Virus record (IMG/VR): IMGVR_UViG_3300044617_001032
Span: 1 to 38,711 of that record
Source of the DNA: a virus
Length of the DNA stretch: 38,711 nt
Reading direction: 5' to 3' (one strand)
Shown here: piece by piece, positions 1 to 6,741 of the stretch
Position numbering within the stretch: position 1 is the first letter of the stretch
Layout: every line of letters starts with the position of its first letter
Program-made: the position numbers and the translations under genes
Notes under the pieces: generated by a model
Database searches by the model: none
Seen by the model: the letters and a program-made list of their open reading frames with translations, nothing else
Told to the model about the DNA's origin: nothing

Positions 1-1
1 A

Positions 2-127
2 CGCGGCCGCCAAGAATATTTAGCCGATATTGAAACGCTGAAAAAATGCCTTGAAACAAATAATTTTCACGGCTATACAACTGATAACAAAATACATATT
101 CTTTCATTGCCTAACTGGGTAAAATAA
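2..127 (+). CDS. C-terminal end of an unknown protein (cut by the window start)
   Basis: An open frame runs from base 2 to a TAA at 125-127 and gives 41 residues ending in LPNWVK. The start codon lies outside the window. The next gene begins 7 bases after the stop on the same strand, so it probably heads the same short operon as the T5orf172-type and Rad52-like genes. I do not recognise the fragment. It has no visible motif, and so short a piece cannot be assigned. The open frame could be chance, but the tight spacing to the next gene argues for a real gene end. Confidence 0.5.
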   Translation, partial: RGRQEYLADIETLKKCLETNNFHGYTTDNKIHILSLPNWVK

Positions 128-134
128 ATAAAGT

Positions 135-485
135 ATGGAAAAGCATTATTTATATGTTCTTGAATGTGAACAATACTATAAGATAGGAAAAAGCAATAAT
201 CCAAAAATTAGATTTACTGCAATTAGAACTGCTAATCCTTTTGAGGTTAAACCTGTTATTTGCATATTTTCTTATGATAAGAATAAAATTCATTTATTAG
301 AAAAACAACTTCATCAAAGATTTATAAGAATAAAACACCGTAATGAGTGGTTTCAAAAAATTGATACAATAAAAGAATCTGTAATTTTAAAAGTAAATGA
401 TAAAGATTTTTTTTTATTTGAAGAATTTGAAAAAATGTATTACGGTATTCATTCATCTGATTTAAAACGCGATAAAACAATTTAA
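135..485 (+). CDS. T5orf172/MUG113-type GIY-YIG-like protein
   Basis: This 116-residue protein begins with a YVLECEQYYKIGKS segment (residues 6-19) followed by an Arg-containing helix (NNPKIRFTAIRTANP). Both match the shortened GIY-YIG fold of the T5orf172/MUG113 family. A later EKQLHQRF...NEWF stretch (about residues 56-73) is also typical: in this family an LH..F helix is followed by an EWF strand. Family members are small phage and plasmid proteins assumed to be nucleases or DNA-binding domains, often with unknown targets. The gene is clearly more AT-rich in codon choice than the Rad52-like gene that starts 6 bases after its stop, which suggests separate acquisition. Whether it cuts DNA cannot be read from the sequence. 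Confidence 0.7.
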   Translation: MEKHYLYVLECEQYYKIGKSNNPKIRFTAIRTANPFEVKPVICIFSYDKNKIHLLEKQLHQRFIRIKHRNEWFQKIDTIKESVILKVNDKDFFLFEEFEKMYYGIHSSDLKRDKTI

Positions 486-491
486 CAAACC

Positions 492-1025
492 ATGACACAA
501 CTAACAAAACTTCCGACACTTCAGGACCTATTAGTAGAAAACGAAGACAGCCTAAAGCAAAACGCGCTAACTGTATTATTGAACCAAGACCCGCCCGCTA
601 AGTGGTTAGTTCAGCATCCAATGATTCGCGATTACCGATATATTCCTATTGAAAAAATAGAATACTTACTAACGCGTATTTTTGGCAATTTTAACGTAGA
701 AATACGGTCAACACAGATAGTAGCTAACTCAGTAGTAGTAACTGTAAGACTGCATGTAATAAACCCTATAAACGGACAAGCGATGTGGCAAGATGGCATA
801 GGCGCTGCACCAATTCAAACTGATAAAGGCGCAGGGGCAACCGATTGGAACGCTGTTAAAACAGATGGTGTGCAAAAAGCTGCACCCGCCGCCGAAACAT
901 ACGCCGTTAAAGATGCTGCTGAAAAGTTTGGTAAAATATTTGGCCGCGATGTTAGCCGTAAAGGTTCTATGAATTATACTGATTTGCTGAAAAAATCAGC
1001 GTTTAATGATGAATTAGAAAAATAA
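492..1025 (+). CDS. Rad52-like single-strand annealing protein
   Basis: The 177-residue product has the layout of Rad52/Sak-type annealing proteins: an N-terminal region with a YIPIEKIEYLL helix and a following beta segment (about residues 53-90), a Gly/Ala-rich turn (about 105-117) and then an ETYAVKDAAEKFGKIFGRD helix (about 136-154). The last element resembles the A..R/KDA.K..G...G segment that marks Rad52-family and related phage recombinases. Such proteins coat single strands and anneal them during recombination-dependent replication and end repair. It follows the GIY-YIG-like gene by 6 bases, and a promoter and terminator lie just after it. Assignment is by motif only; an Erf- or DdrA-like label would be an alternative within the same functional class. 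Confidence 0.6.
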   Translation: MTQLTKLPTLQDLLVENEDSLKQNALTVLLNQDPPAKWLVQHPMIRDYRYIPIEKIEYLLTRIFGNFNVEIRSTQIVANSVVVTVRLHVINPINGQAMWQDGIGAAPIQTDKGAGATDWNAVKTDGVQKAAPAAETYAVKDAAEKFGKIFGRDVSRKGSMNYTDLLKKSAFNDELEK

Positions 1026-1026
1026 A

Positions 1027-1058
1027 TTTGATTTTTCAATATTTAATACTTACTTTTG
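1027..1058 (+). promoter_or_regulatory. Bacteroidota-type promoter
   Basis: TTTG at 1027-1030 and TACTTTTG at 1051-1058 are separated by 20 bases, matching the known Bacteroidota consensus TTTG-N19-21-TAnnTTTG exactly at the conserved positions. It starts 2 bases after the stop codon of the Rad52-like gene. Transcription would start near 1063-1066, just ahead of two overlapping hairpins and an intrinsic terminator. Confidence 0.6.
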
Positions 1059-1079
1059 CCTTAACTGCGGTTTGCCGCT

Positions 1080-1111
1080 AACCGCTGTTTAACAAGTGCA
1101 GCGGTTTTTTT
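1080..1111 (+). terminator. Intrinsic terminator with a competing upstream hairpin
   Basis: AACCGCTG (1080-1087) pairs perfectly with CAGCGGTT (1099-1106) across an 11-base loop, and a T run extends to 1111. An alternative stem pairs GCGGTT (1067-1072) with AACCGC (1080-1085). It uses the same left arm, so the two structures exclude each other, as in an attenuator. The terminator could serve the upstream three-gene operon, the promoter at 1027-1058, or both. Confidence 0.7.
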
Positions 1112-1120
1112 ATTTGAAAT

Positions 1121-1400
1121 GTTAACACCATGTTACGCCAATTGTAACGCATAAAACGCTGATAATCATATCTTGTTACGCTGTTACACTTGTTACACCA
1201 CTTCAACACGTATATGCGTGTATTTTTTATGTTCATTCTCACATATATGTAGAATATAGTGTAACATACGTAACAGTGTAACATGTACTATATATCAATT
1301 ACTTATGTGTTACACTTAATGTAACAAGTGTTAACAATAATAATAAATAATAATAATAATTTAAATAATAATACTAATAATAATATAGATATAGTCTTAA
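1121..1400. repeat. TGTTACAC repeat array plus AAT-rich tract; candidate origin or control region
   Basis: The gene-free stretch 1112-1488 is not featureless. TGTTACAC occurs at 1182-1189, 1191-1198 and 1308-1315, and its reverse complement GTGTAACA at 1259-1266 and 1276-1283. Degenerate copies (TGTTACGC, TGTAACGC, CGTAACAG, TGTAACAA, GTTAAC) lie at 1131, 1174, 1143, 1269, 1320, 1121 and 1330. A short dyad ACACG/CGTGT sits at 1206-1221. The array is followed by a tract of AAT/TAA triplets from 1336 to about 1380, which should melt easily. Iterons next to an AT-rich tract are the usual look of an initiator-bound origin. A repressor-operator cluster or a terminase recognition site next to terS are alternatives. 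I see no gene in it. Confidence 0.6.
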
Positions 1401-1488
1401 AACTTATTTAAAAGCTGTTTTAAGGCATTTTTATATTAAAGCGGTGTGTAGATATAAAAAGTTATTTAAAGTTGCTTAAAACGAAAAT

Positions 1489-1914
1489 ATGAAAGATACA
1501 GGTAGACCTATGAAATTCAAATCACCTGAAGAATTACAAAAGAAAATAGAAACTTACTTTGATTGGTGCGATTCACGTACACGCGTTAAGCATCTTGTTA
1601 CTAAAGATGGTGTTCAAGAAGTAGTTGAAAGTTTTCCCCGACCTTATACGGTTGAAGGGCTTGCTGTTTACTTAGATACATGCCGCGATACTTTGATAAA
1701 TTATTCAAACAAGGAAGCCTTTTTCGACATTATTAAACGCGCAAAGCAGAAAATACTGGCTAACAAGGTTGAAGGCGGATTAGATAGAACTTATGATATG
1801 GGTGTTGCTAAGTTTATGTTGATCAATAATTACGGCTTTAAGGATAAGCACGAAACAACCGAGGACGACAAAAACATAAACATCAACATTCAATACCCAC
1901 CTGAAGCTAAGTAG
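1489..1914 (+). CDS. terS: Terminase small subunit (P22 gp3-like)
   Basis: The 141-residue protein opens with GRPMKFKSPEELQKKIETYFDWCD and continues with a PYTVEGLAVYLD...RDTLINY helix-turn-helix-like region (about residues 52-70). Near the C-terminus is the AKFMLINNYGFKDKHET ending seen in P22 gp3-type small terminases of many phages. The small subunit recognises the packaging site on the concatemer and hands it to TerL. Its stop codon shares one base with the GTG start of terL, so the two are translationally coupled. The repeat array just upstream could include its binding site, though no test is possible here. An acidic, low-complexity C-terminus is probably the TerL-contact tail. Confidence 0.75.
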   Translation: MKDTGRPMKFKSPEELQKKIETYFDWCDSRTRVKHLVTKDGVQEVVESFPRPYTVEGLAVYLDTCRDTLINYSNKEAFFDIIKRAKQKILANKVEGGLDRTYDMGVAKFMLINNYGFKDKHETTEDDKNININIQYPPEAK

Positions 1915-3365
1915 TGCCGCGCAATATTGACATACAGCTTTATAAGCCACATACCGGGCAAAAACGAATATTAGATAATAAGCGCAGGTTTAACTGTATT
2001 GTTTGCGCGCGTAGGTTCGGCAAAACTGAGTTAATAACATCGGTTGCATTGCCGCTTATAAGCCCAGCTGTATTTGAAGGTAAGTTTGTAGGTATCTTTG
2101 TGGACGATTTTAAAGATTTTGCACAAAGCTGGAATAAGATAGTAGATACTTACAAAACTATTTCAGAAGGCGGAATCATAAAGCACAAAGATGAAACTTC
2201 TAAAATAATGCAATTCCTAAACGGCGGCGTTTTAGAAGTCTGGTCCATTGGCGATGAAGGGCGAAAGGATAAAGGGCGCGGGCGTAAGTATCACCGCGTT
2301 ATCTATGAAGAAACACAAAAGATACCGAGCCACATATTAGAATATCACTGGAAAACAGTTGCACGCCCTACCTTAACTGACTACAAAGGTGAGGCGTTTT
2401 TTATTGGTACAGCAGCGGGCAAAGATAACTACTGGTACGAACTATGCCGCAACGGTGCTAAGGCTGGCAATGTCGAAAAGAATTGTTATAATGATATAGA
2501 TTTGCCACAAAGCGAAAACGGCAGCGACAGCTGGATAACGTTTCGCATGGAAACAACAGATAACCCGGCGATTGATCCCGATGAAGTTGCCGATGCCAGC
2601 CGCGATTTGGACCGCCTAACGTTTGAACAGGAATACAAATCTGTATTTGTTGATTATAGTGGTGAGGCATGGGTTTACGTGCTAAAGGACAAAAGCATTC
2701 AACAAAAAGTATTTCAGCCTTCAAAAAAAATAAACTGGGAAACGGAACAGATTTACGTTTCGTTTGACTTTAACAAAATACCTATGACGGCCGCAGTAAT
2801 GAAACAAACTGTATTGCCAGCTAACATATCCGCTAAATCACGTTATAAGTACGGCGTTCACATTATCAAAGAATTTAAGATAGGTTCAGAGGAACGCGGT
2901 GAAGCTTCGATTTATGATACATGTCAAGCATTTCGCGAATGGATATTTGCAGAAACAAATAAGAAAATAGGGCGTTGGTCCGATACTGCTATTTATCCCT
3001 GTACTATACCGCTACTGATTACAGGTGATGCATCAGGTGATCGTTCCGATGGTAGACAGCGCGTATCTAAAACCTACTACGAAATTATACAGGAAGAACT
3101 GCAATTACCAGCGCGGTTCTTTGTAGTGCCTAAAGCTAACCCGCTGCATGCTGAAAGTTACGTTCAAACAAACACTATTATTAGCATGTGCCCAGACTTT
3201 CAGATTTATGAAGATAAATGCCCGGGTTTACGTATGGATTGTTTGCGCATCAAATCAGATAACAGTCGCCGAATCATTAAAGGCAAAGGTGAAGAAAGGC
3301 AGGCCGACTTACTTGATAATCTTAGATACTTACTTAACACGTTTTGTCAAGATATAAAACTATAA
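1914..3365 (+). CDS. terL: Terminase large subunit
   Basis: This 483-residue protein is the packaging motor and nuclease. Its ATPase half has a Walker A motif ARRFGKT at residues 32-38 and a Walker B-type VIYEE at 129-133, with a Tyr-Glu-Glu in place of the more usual Asp-Glu. The C-terminal RNase H-like nuclease half shows VSFDFN (Asp285), a GDASGD segment at 371-376 and a late acidic residue in DLLDNLRY near 465-472. The chosen start is a GTG that overlaps the last base of the terS stop codon; no better ATG lies nearby. TerL pumps DNA into the prohead through the portal and cuts it when the head is full or at a site. Length is normal for the family. Confidence 0.9.
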   Translation: MPRNIDIQLYKPHTGQKRILDNKRRFNCIVCARRFGKTELITSVALPLISPAVFEGKFVGIFVDDFKDFAQSWNKIVDTYKTISEGGIIKHKDETSKIMQFLNGGVLEVWSIGDEGRKDKGRGRKYHRVIYEETQKIPSHILEYHWKTVARPTLTDYKGEAFFIGTAAGKDNYWYELCRNGAKAGNVEKNCYNDIDLPQSENGSDSWITFRMETTDNPAIDPDEVADASRDLDRLTFEQEYKSVFVDYSGEAWVYVLKDKSIQQKVFQPSKKINWETEQIYVSFDFNKIPMTAAVMKQTVLPANISAKSRYKYGVHIIKEFKIGSEERGEASIYDTCQAFREWIFAETNKKIGRWSDTAIYPCTIPLLITGDASGDRSDGRQRVSKTYYEIIQEELQLPARFFVVPKANPLHAESYVQTNTIISMCPDFQIYEDKCPGLRMDCLRIKSDNSRRIIKGKGEERQADLLDNLRYLLNTFCQDIKL

Positions 3366-3369
3366 TCCT

Positions 3370-4206
3370 ATGATTTACCGCCCCAAAATTAAAGTACATT
3401 CTAATGAAGAAGTAGAATATTGGAAAAACATAATAAATGAAAAGCGCCGACAAAACAAAAGCCTTCAGCGCTGGTTAGTTGTTTCAGATGTACACAGGCC
3501 GTTTCATAATCAGATACTTTGGCAAAAGCTATTAAGGCTTATATCTGAACTCGGCACTAATTTACACGGCATTGTTTTAGCGGGTGATTATTTAGATCTT
3601 TATACACTTGGCAGCTATAATGCCGAATCATTATCTAACTTATCGGGCCTAACATTGCAGGATGAATATATAGACGGATTGCAAGGCATTGACGATATTA
3701 ACAGCGCGTTTAAAGGTGCTAAGAAATATTTTTTATTTGGCAACCATGAAGACCGATACTTCAGGCACATCAAAGAAAAGGATAACGCAAAATATGGCGG
3801 TGCGTTAATAAATCCTACTGATGCCTTATACCTGTACGAACGTGGATGGGAAGTTAAAACAGATTGGCAGTCTGACTATTTCACGCTTGGCAAACACTTA
3901 GATATAGTTCACGGCGTTTACACATCTATTCACGCGGCAAAAGCGCACTTAGACAAAACGCAGCACTCAGTTATGTTTGGCCATACGCACCGGGTTCAAT
4001 GCTATCACTCAGGTAATAGGGCCGCGTTTAATATTGGCGGGCTATATGATATCAAATCAAAAGGTTTTAGCTATATGCCGAGATTTCAACGTCAATTGTG
4101 GGCTAATGGTTTCGCCATCGTCAATATAAATGACAATGGCGATTTTTACGTAGAACAGGTTAACGTTTGGGCAGATAAGTTTTTAGCTAACGGTAAGATG
4201 TACTAA
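3370..4206 (+). CDS. Calcineurin-like metallophosphoesterase
   Basis: All signature blocks of the calcineurin-like phosphoesterase fold are present in order across 278 residues: SDVHRP (D-x-H) near residue 39, GDYLDL (G-D-x-x-D) near 74, GNHED near 125, a VHG near 180 and GHTHR near 204. These bind two metal ions and the catalytic His. The enzyme hydrolyses a phosphoester, but the substrate is not visible; phage relatives are sometimes DNA-processing or cyclic-nucleotide enzymes. It starts 4 bases after terL and ends the + strand packaging operon, facing a - strand operon across a hairpin. A similar phosphoesterase next to terminase genes is seen in other phages, so a role near packaging or DNA ends is possible but inferred. 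Confidence 0.85.
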   Translation: MIYRPKIKVHSNEEVEYWKNIINEKRRQNKSLQRWLVVSDVHRPFHNQILWQKLLRLISELGTNLHGIVLAGDYLDLYTLGSYNAESLSNLSGLTLQDEYIDGLQGIDDINSAFKGAKKYFLFGNHEDRYFRHIKEKDNAKYGGALINPTDALYLYERGWEVKTDWQSDYFTLGKHLDIVHGVYTSIHAAKAHLDKTQHSVMFGHTHRVQCYHSGNRAAFNIGGLYDIKSKGFSYMPRFQRQLWANGFAIVNINDNGDFYVEQVNVWADKFLANGKMY

Positions 4207-4233
4207 CCACATCGTTGAAGCCAACGAGGTGGT
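4206..4233. terminator. Hairpin between convergent genes
   Basis: ACCAC.TCGTTG (4206-4217) pairs with CAACGA.GTGGT (4222-4233) around an AAGC loop, with a single A-G mismatch. It lies between the + strand phosphoesterase stop and the end of the - strand gene at 4245. There is no T run on either side, so it may be a weak two-way terminator or an end-stabilising hairpin. Confidence 0.45.
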
Positions 4234-4244
4234 CTAACTTGAAA

Positions 4245-4643
4245 TCACAAATTGTGACTTCGTATAAACATAGTAGTATAAGGATGGCCGCCGCCTGTAA
4301 ACATTATACCTTTATAAGGCCAATTGAAATGATTAGTAATATGCAGCTGCCAATGCTCCCAAGGCGTTTTGTACTTAGGTTCTTTAAAGTCTAACCAAAA
4401 GTATGCCCTGTGCGTTTTTAGTTCGTTATTTAATAATGAAACCCACGAATAATAACGCGATTCTGATTCTAAAACTGAATAATGCCGCGATGGCTGCCAG
4501 AATTTAAAGCGCTTATGTTTTCTGTAAAACTTACGGGTTAACGGAAAACATTTAAACGAATCATTAAGGATTAAACCAAGTTCAATATTATCACTATGAC
4601 CGCTTAAAATTAGTTCGCGTATCGATTTAGATTCCGTTTGCAT
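4245..4643 (-). CDS. Unknown protein, last gene of the sigma factor operon
   Basis: This 132-residue protein is not recognised. It begins with a short helical segment (SIRELILSGHSDNIELGLIL) of a type common at the start of uncharacterised Bacteroidota proteins. The rest is unusually rich in aromatic and basic residues (many Trp, Tyr, Phe, His, Lys), suggesting a compact nucleic-acid- or protein-binding fold. There is no signal peptide or membrane segment. Its start overlaps the end of the sigma factor gene by 17 bases, so it is translated with it, which makes a role as a sigma partner or early regulator conceivable. That is inference from position only. Confidence 0.6.
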   Translation of the reverse strand: MQTESKSIRELILSGHSDNIELGLILNDSFKCFPLTRKFYRKHKRFKFWQPSRHYSVLESESRYYSWVSLLNNELKTHRAYFWLDFKEPKYKTPWEHWQLHITNHFNWPYKGIMFTGGGHPYTTMFIRSHNL

Positions 4644-5394
4644 ACTTATTTCTTATTTTTTTATACGCTTGTTTTTCTATTTGCCTGACACGTTCACGGC
4701 AAACTTTTAGTTTTTCCGCTACTTGGCTTAAATCTTGCGGAAAGGTATCAAAGTATCTATACCTTAAAACTTCTAATTCACGGCCTGTTAAACATTCGGT
4801 AACTTCGTAGTAAAGTTCTTTAAGTTCTAACTGTAAAACGTGTTTATCTGTTTGGTCATCAGATGCGACTTGATAAATAATATCGCCATCAAAATTAGTA
4901 TCGTCTAAGCTAACGAAGCCTGTAATACTTTGAGCTGATTTAATAATATTTTCAGGTATGTTTAGTTTTTCCGATAACAGGTAACTATCTGTTTCTTCAT
5001 ACTTACCTATTTGGTATCGAACTTGAGATATTCGATGCGGCAGCCTTACGCAGTTTTTCTTAGTATCAATAAAGTCTTTAATGTAGCGCTGAATCTGAAA
5101 TAATGCGTAACTTATAAACTTGTTATCATATGCCGGGTTAAATGTATCGGCCGCTTTGATTAGGCCAAACATAGCTTCACTAATTAAATCCATTATATCA
5201 ACATTTGCAGTATCGTAACGGAACGCAACTGATGCGGCAAATAACATATTGTGATTGATTAGTTGTTCGCGTGTTGCGGTCCGTTCCTGTTCGAATGTTA
5301 GCGGCTTATACTTTTGTGCTTCGGTTAAGAACTGCTGTAGAATACCTTTTTTGTTTCGGTGGTTATTGCCTTTAATATCTATATGCTTAATCAT
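4627..5394 (-). CDS. Phage-encoded sigma-70 family RNA polymerase sigma factor
   Basis: The 255-residue protein has a full region 2 (about residues 45-115: LINHNMLFAASVAFRYD...DLISEAMFGLIKAADTF...FISYALFQIQRYIKDFI), which binds the polymerase clamp and the -10 element. A region 3 segment (about 118-160) and a region 4 helix-turn-helix near the C-terminus (LTGRELEVLRYRYF...RERVRQIEKQAYKKIR) follow. It lacks region 1.1, as alternative sigmas do, but resembles primary-type sigmas more than ECF factors because region 3 is present. It should redirect host RNA polymerase to phage promoters. It lies in a four-gene - strand unit driven by a host-like promoter at 6080-6110, divergent from the + strand tail operon. 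That is the layout expected for an early-made activator of late genes. Confidence 0.88.
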   Translation of the reverse strand: MIKHIDIKGNNHRNKKGILQQFLTEAQKYKPLTFEQERTATREQLINHNMLFAASVAFRYDTANVDIMDLISEAMFGLIKAADTFNPAYDNKFISYALFQIQRYIKDFIDTKKNCVRLPHRISQVRYQIGKYEETDSYLLSEKLNIPENIIKSAQSITGFVSLDDTNFDGDIIYQVASDDQTDKHVLQLELKELYYEVTECLTGRELEVLRYRYFDTFPQDLSQVAEKLKVCRERVRQIEKQAYKKIRNKYANGI

Positions 5395-5698
5395 AAGTGT
5401 AAAATTGATAAAAGTTTAAAACTTGTTGTGATGTACGGCGGCAAATAAACGCATCTTTATGCGCCCGTTTCCACGTGGTTAGCATTATTTCTGCTTCTTC
5501 AAGTGTGTTGTAAACAAACATAATCCGGTATAGGCTATCAATTTGTTCTACTTGCGCCTGTTCTATTGTACACATCGCTAAATGTTCAGCGCGTATAAAT
5601 TCAGGGTGTCGCGTGCTAAGTATCTGAATGCAGTACATAGTGTCCGTTTGCGCGTATGCTGCCGCGCTAAATAGTAAAATAAAAAGTAATGTTTTCAT
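5387..5698 (-). CDS. Small secreted or periplasmic protein of unknown function
   Basis: I start this gene at the ATG ending at 5698 (103 residues) rather than 29 codons earlier. This start gives a clean signal peptide (MKTLLFILLFSAAAYAQ, with cleavage expected after AYA) and is preceded by the AAAACTTCACA leader motif seen before other - strand genes. The mature part has CIQILSTRHPEFIRAEHL and a later EEAEIMLTTWKRAHKDAF stretch. This resembles a SPOR-like pattern (sensing of peptidoglycan denuded of side chains): a QI-type first strand followed by an EEAE..L..W helix. That similarity is weak. The stop overlaps the sigma gene start by 8 bases. Export of a small protein from an early operon could mean host envelope modification. 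Confidence 0.6.
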   Translation of the reverse strand: MKTLLFILLFSAAAYAQTDTMYCIQILSTRHPEFIRAEHLAMCTIEQAQVEQIDSLYRIMFVYNTLEEAEIMLTTWKRAHKDAFICRRTSQQVLNFYQFYTYD

Positions 5699-5762
5699 GT
5701 TGTGAAGTTTTAAAGTGTTAAAAAATTCGGTTTTGTAGGTTAACCGAAAACCTTTGATGAGG

Positions 5763-6026
5763 TTAATCAGTAATATCTTTTGCACTTATTGAAGGTGCCA
5801 TAGAATAAGAACCCAAAGAAATATATTCAACGCCATTATATGACTGGATCATGCGCGTAATTTTTTCAGAATTAGGCTGCTGAAACTTTTGAAAAGTTAC
5901 AGTTTTTGCAGTTCTTTTCAGACAAATAAATTTTGTCTTTGATTGGCTGTCAACAATAGAAGACTTTGCATAAACTGAATGCACTTCGAATGCTTTGTTT
6001 GCTGGTTGTTTTGTTTCGTATGTCAT
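5763..6026 (-). CDS. Unknown protein, first gene of the sigma factor operon
   Basis: The 87-residue product is not recognised. Its sequence alternates short beta-like segments (VHSVYAKSSIV, KFICLKRTAKTVTF, EYISLGSYSMAP) and has a basic centre, which fits a small beta-barrel or nucleic-acid-binding fold. It has no membrane segment. The ATG ending at 6026 is preceded by AAAAACTTCACATC, the same leader found before the secreted-protein gene downstream, and the promoter at 6080-6110 gives a leader of about 50 bases. A 64-base gap containing a second copy of the leader separates it from the next gene. Confidence 0.55.
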   Translation of the reverse strand: MTYETKQPANKAFEVHSVYAKSSIVDSQSKTKFICLKRTAKTVTFQKFQQPNSEKITRMIQSYNGVEYISLGSYSMAPSISAKDITD

Positions 6027-6079
6027 GATGTGAAGTTTTTAAAAGTGTTTAAATAATTCCGTTCCCTTATTTGTCAATA

Positions 6080-6110
6080 CAAAATTACACCTAATTTTCA
6101 GAACTGCAAA
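6080..6110 (-). promoter_or_regulatory. Bacteroidota-type promoter for the sigma factor operon
   Basis: On the - strand, TTTG (6107-6110) is followed after 19 bases by TAATTTTG (6080-6087), a full match to TTTG-N19-21-TAnnTTTG. It points at the gene ending at 6026 and the sigma factor gene behind it. This fits early reading by the unmodified host polymerase. Confidence 0.7.
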
Positions 6111-6112
6111 TA

Positions 6113-6162
6113 ATTTTATAAAAATTTTATAAAATATTTTATCTTTTTTTGCCCTAACTTTA
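6113..6162 (+). promoter_or_regulatory. AT tandem repeat and weak promoter before the tail operon
   Basis: ATTTTATAAAA occurs twice back to back (6113-6123 and 6124-6134), followed by TATTTTATC. Two degenerate -7-like boxes follow, TATCTTTT at 6140-6147 and TAACTTTA at 6155-6162, with no TTTG at the -33 distance. This is where a promoter for the + strand tail operon would be expected. The missing -33 box would fit dependence on the phage sigma factor. Confidence 0.35.
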
Positions 6163-6180
6163 CAACCAAATTAAATACAC

Positions 6181-6741
6181 ATGATTTTTAGAAAACGAAA
6201 CAGGGCTGAACAAAACGAAAGTAATTACCAGAAGTGGCTTAAAACCTACATTCCCGAAACTACAAAGCAGCGCATAGAATTGACAAGAGTATTTACTGAC
6301 CGCGCTGGTAATAACTTTTACATTTTAAAAAATCCTGCAAACCTAACGCGTGAACGTGCGCAAAGGATTGAAGAAGCAATGACCGCTATTGATTTTGGTA
6401 TTCACAAAACAGAAGTAGTTGAAAAGCTAAACGGCATTTTAGAAACGGTTGAAGAAATGCCATGGCAAAACATGACACGCGATAAGCTAAAAGAATTTCA
6501 TACTAAGTCTAAGGACCAATTGAACGACATTCTTTACAGGCTTAAAAGCGTTAAGTTAGATGATCTATTATTAGAAGCTGGTTTGTATTTCTTTTATATT
6601 GATGGTGAAAACCCCTATATTATAAATTCAGAAACACAGCAGCGCAAAATGGATGCAATCAAAAAAGATGACGAACTGCGCGCTTTTTTTTTGAACAGTA
6701 TAGAACAAATATTGAAAGGTTCGAGCGCTTTAAAAGATTAA
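6181..6741 (+). CDS. Tail assembly chaperone, short form (lambda gpG-like)
   Basis: The 186-residue protein stands directly before the tape measure gene, the fixed place of tail assembly chaperones in long-tailed phages. It is mainly helical and charged, with no signal or membrane segment. Near its C-terminus the frame runs through a T9 stretch (6684-6692), and a -1 shift there opens a second frame up to the tape measure start, as in lambda G/GT. The chaperone coats the tape measure protein before tube assembly and is not part of the virion. The family diverges too fast for direct recognition, so the call rests on position, frameshift and length. Confidence 0.7.
   Translation: MIFRKRNRAEQNESNYQKWLKTYIPETTKQRIELTRVFTDRAGNNFYILKNPANLTRERAQRIEEAMTAIDFGIHKTEVVEKLNGILETVEEMPWQNMTRDKLKEFHTKSKDQLNDILYRLKSVKLDDLLLEAGLYFFYIDGENPYIINSETQQRKMDAIKKDDELRAFFLNSIEQILKGSSALKD

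Noticed and set aside
3-10. NotI site (GCGGCCGC) right at the left end as a cloning trace
   Set aside because: It lies in frame with a plausible protein end and no vector sequence follows. A chance site cannot be excluded, but there is no proof of cloning.
1078-1284. - strand open frame of 68 codons over the repeat array
   Set aside because: It runs through the terminator, iterons and dyad, has odd composition (many Tyr, Cys, Asn) and no coupling to any gene. It is better explained as a by-product of the repeats.
1336-1390. Simple AAT/TAA repeats as a CRISPR-like or satellite array
   Set aside because: The units are 3 bases long with no spacers. I treat the tract as an AT-rich melting region.
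4245-4257. Near-perfect palindrome TCACAA-A-TTGTGA at a gene end
   Set aside because: It contains the stop codon and last codons of the - strand gene. A single short palindrome is expected by chance, and no second copy was seen.
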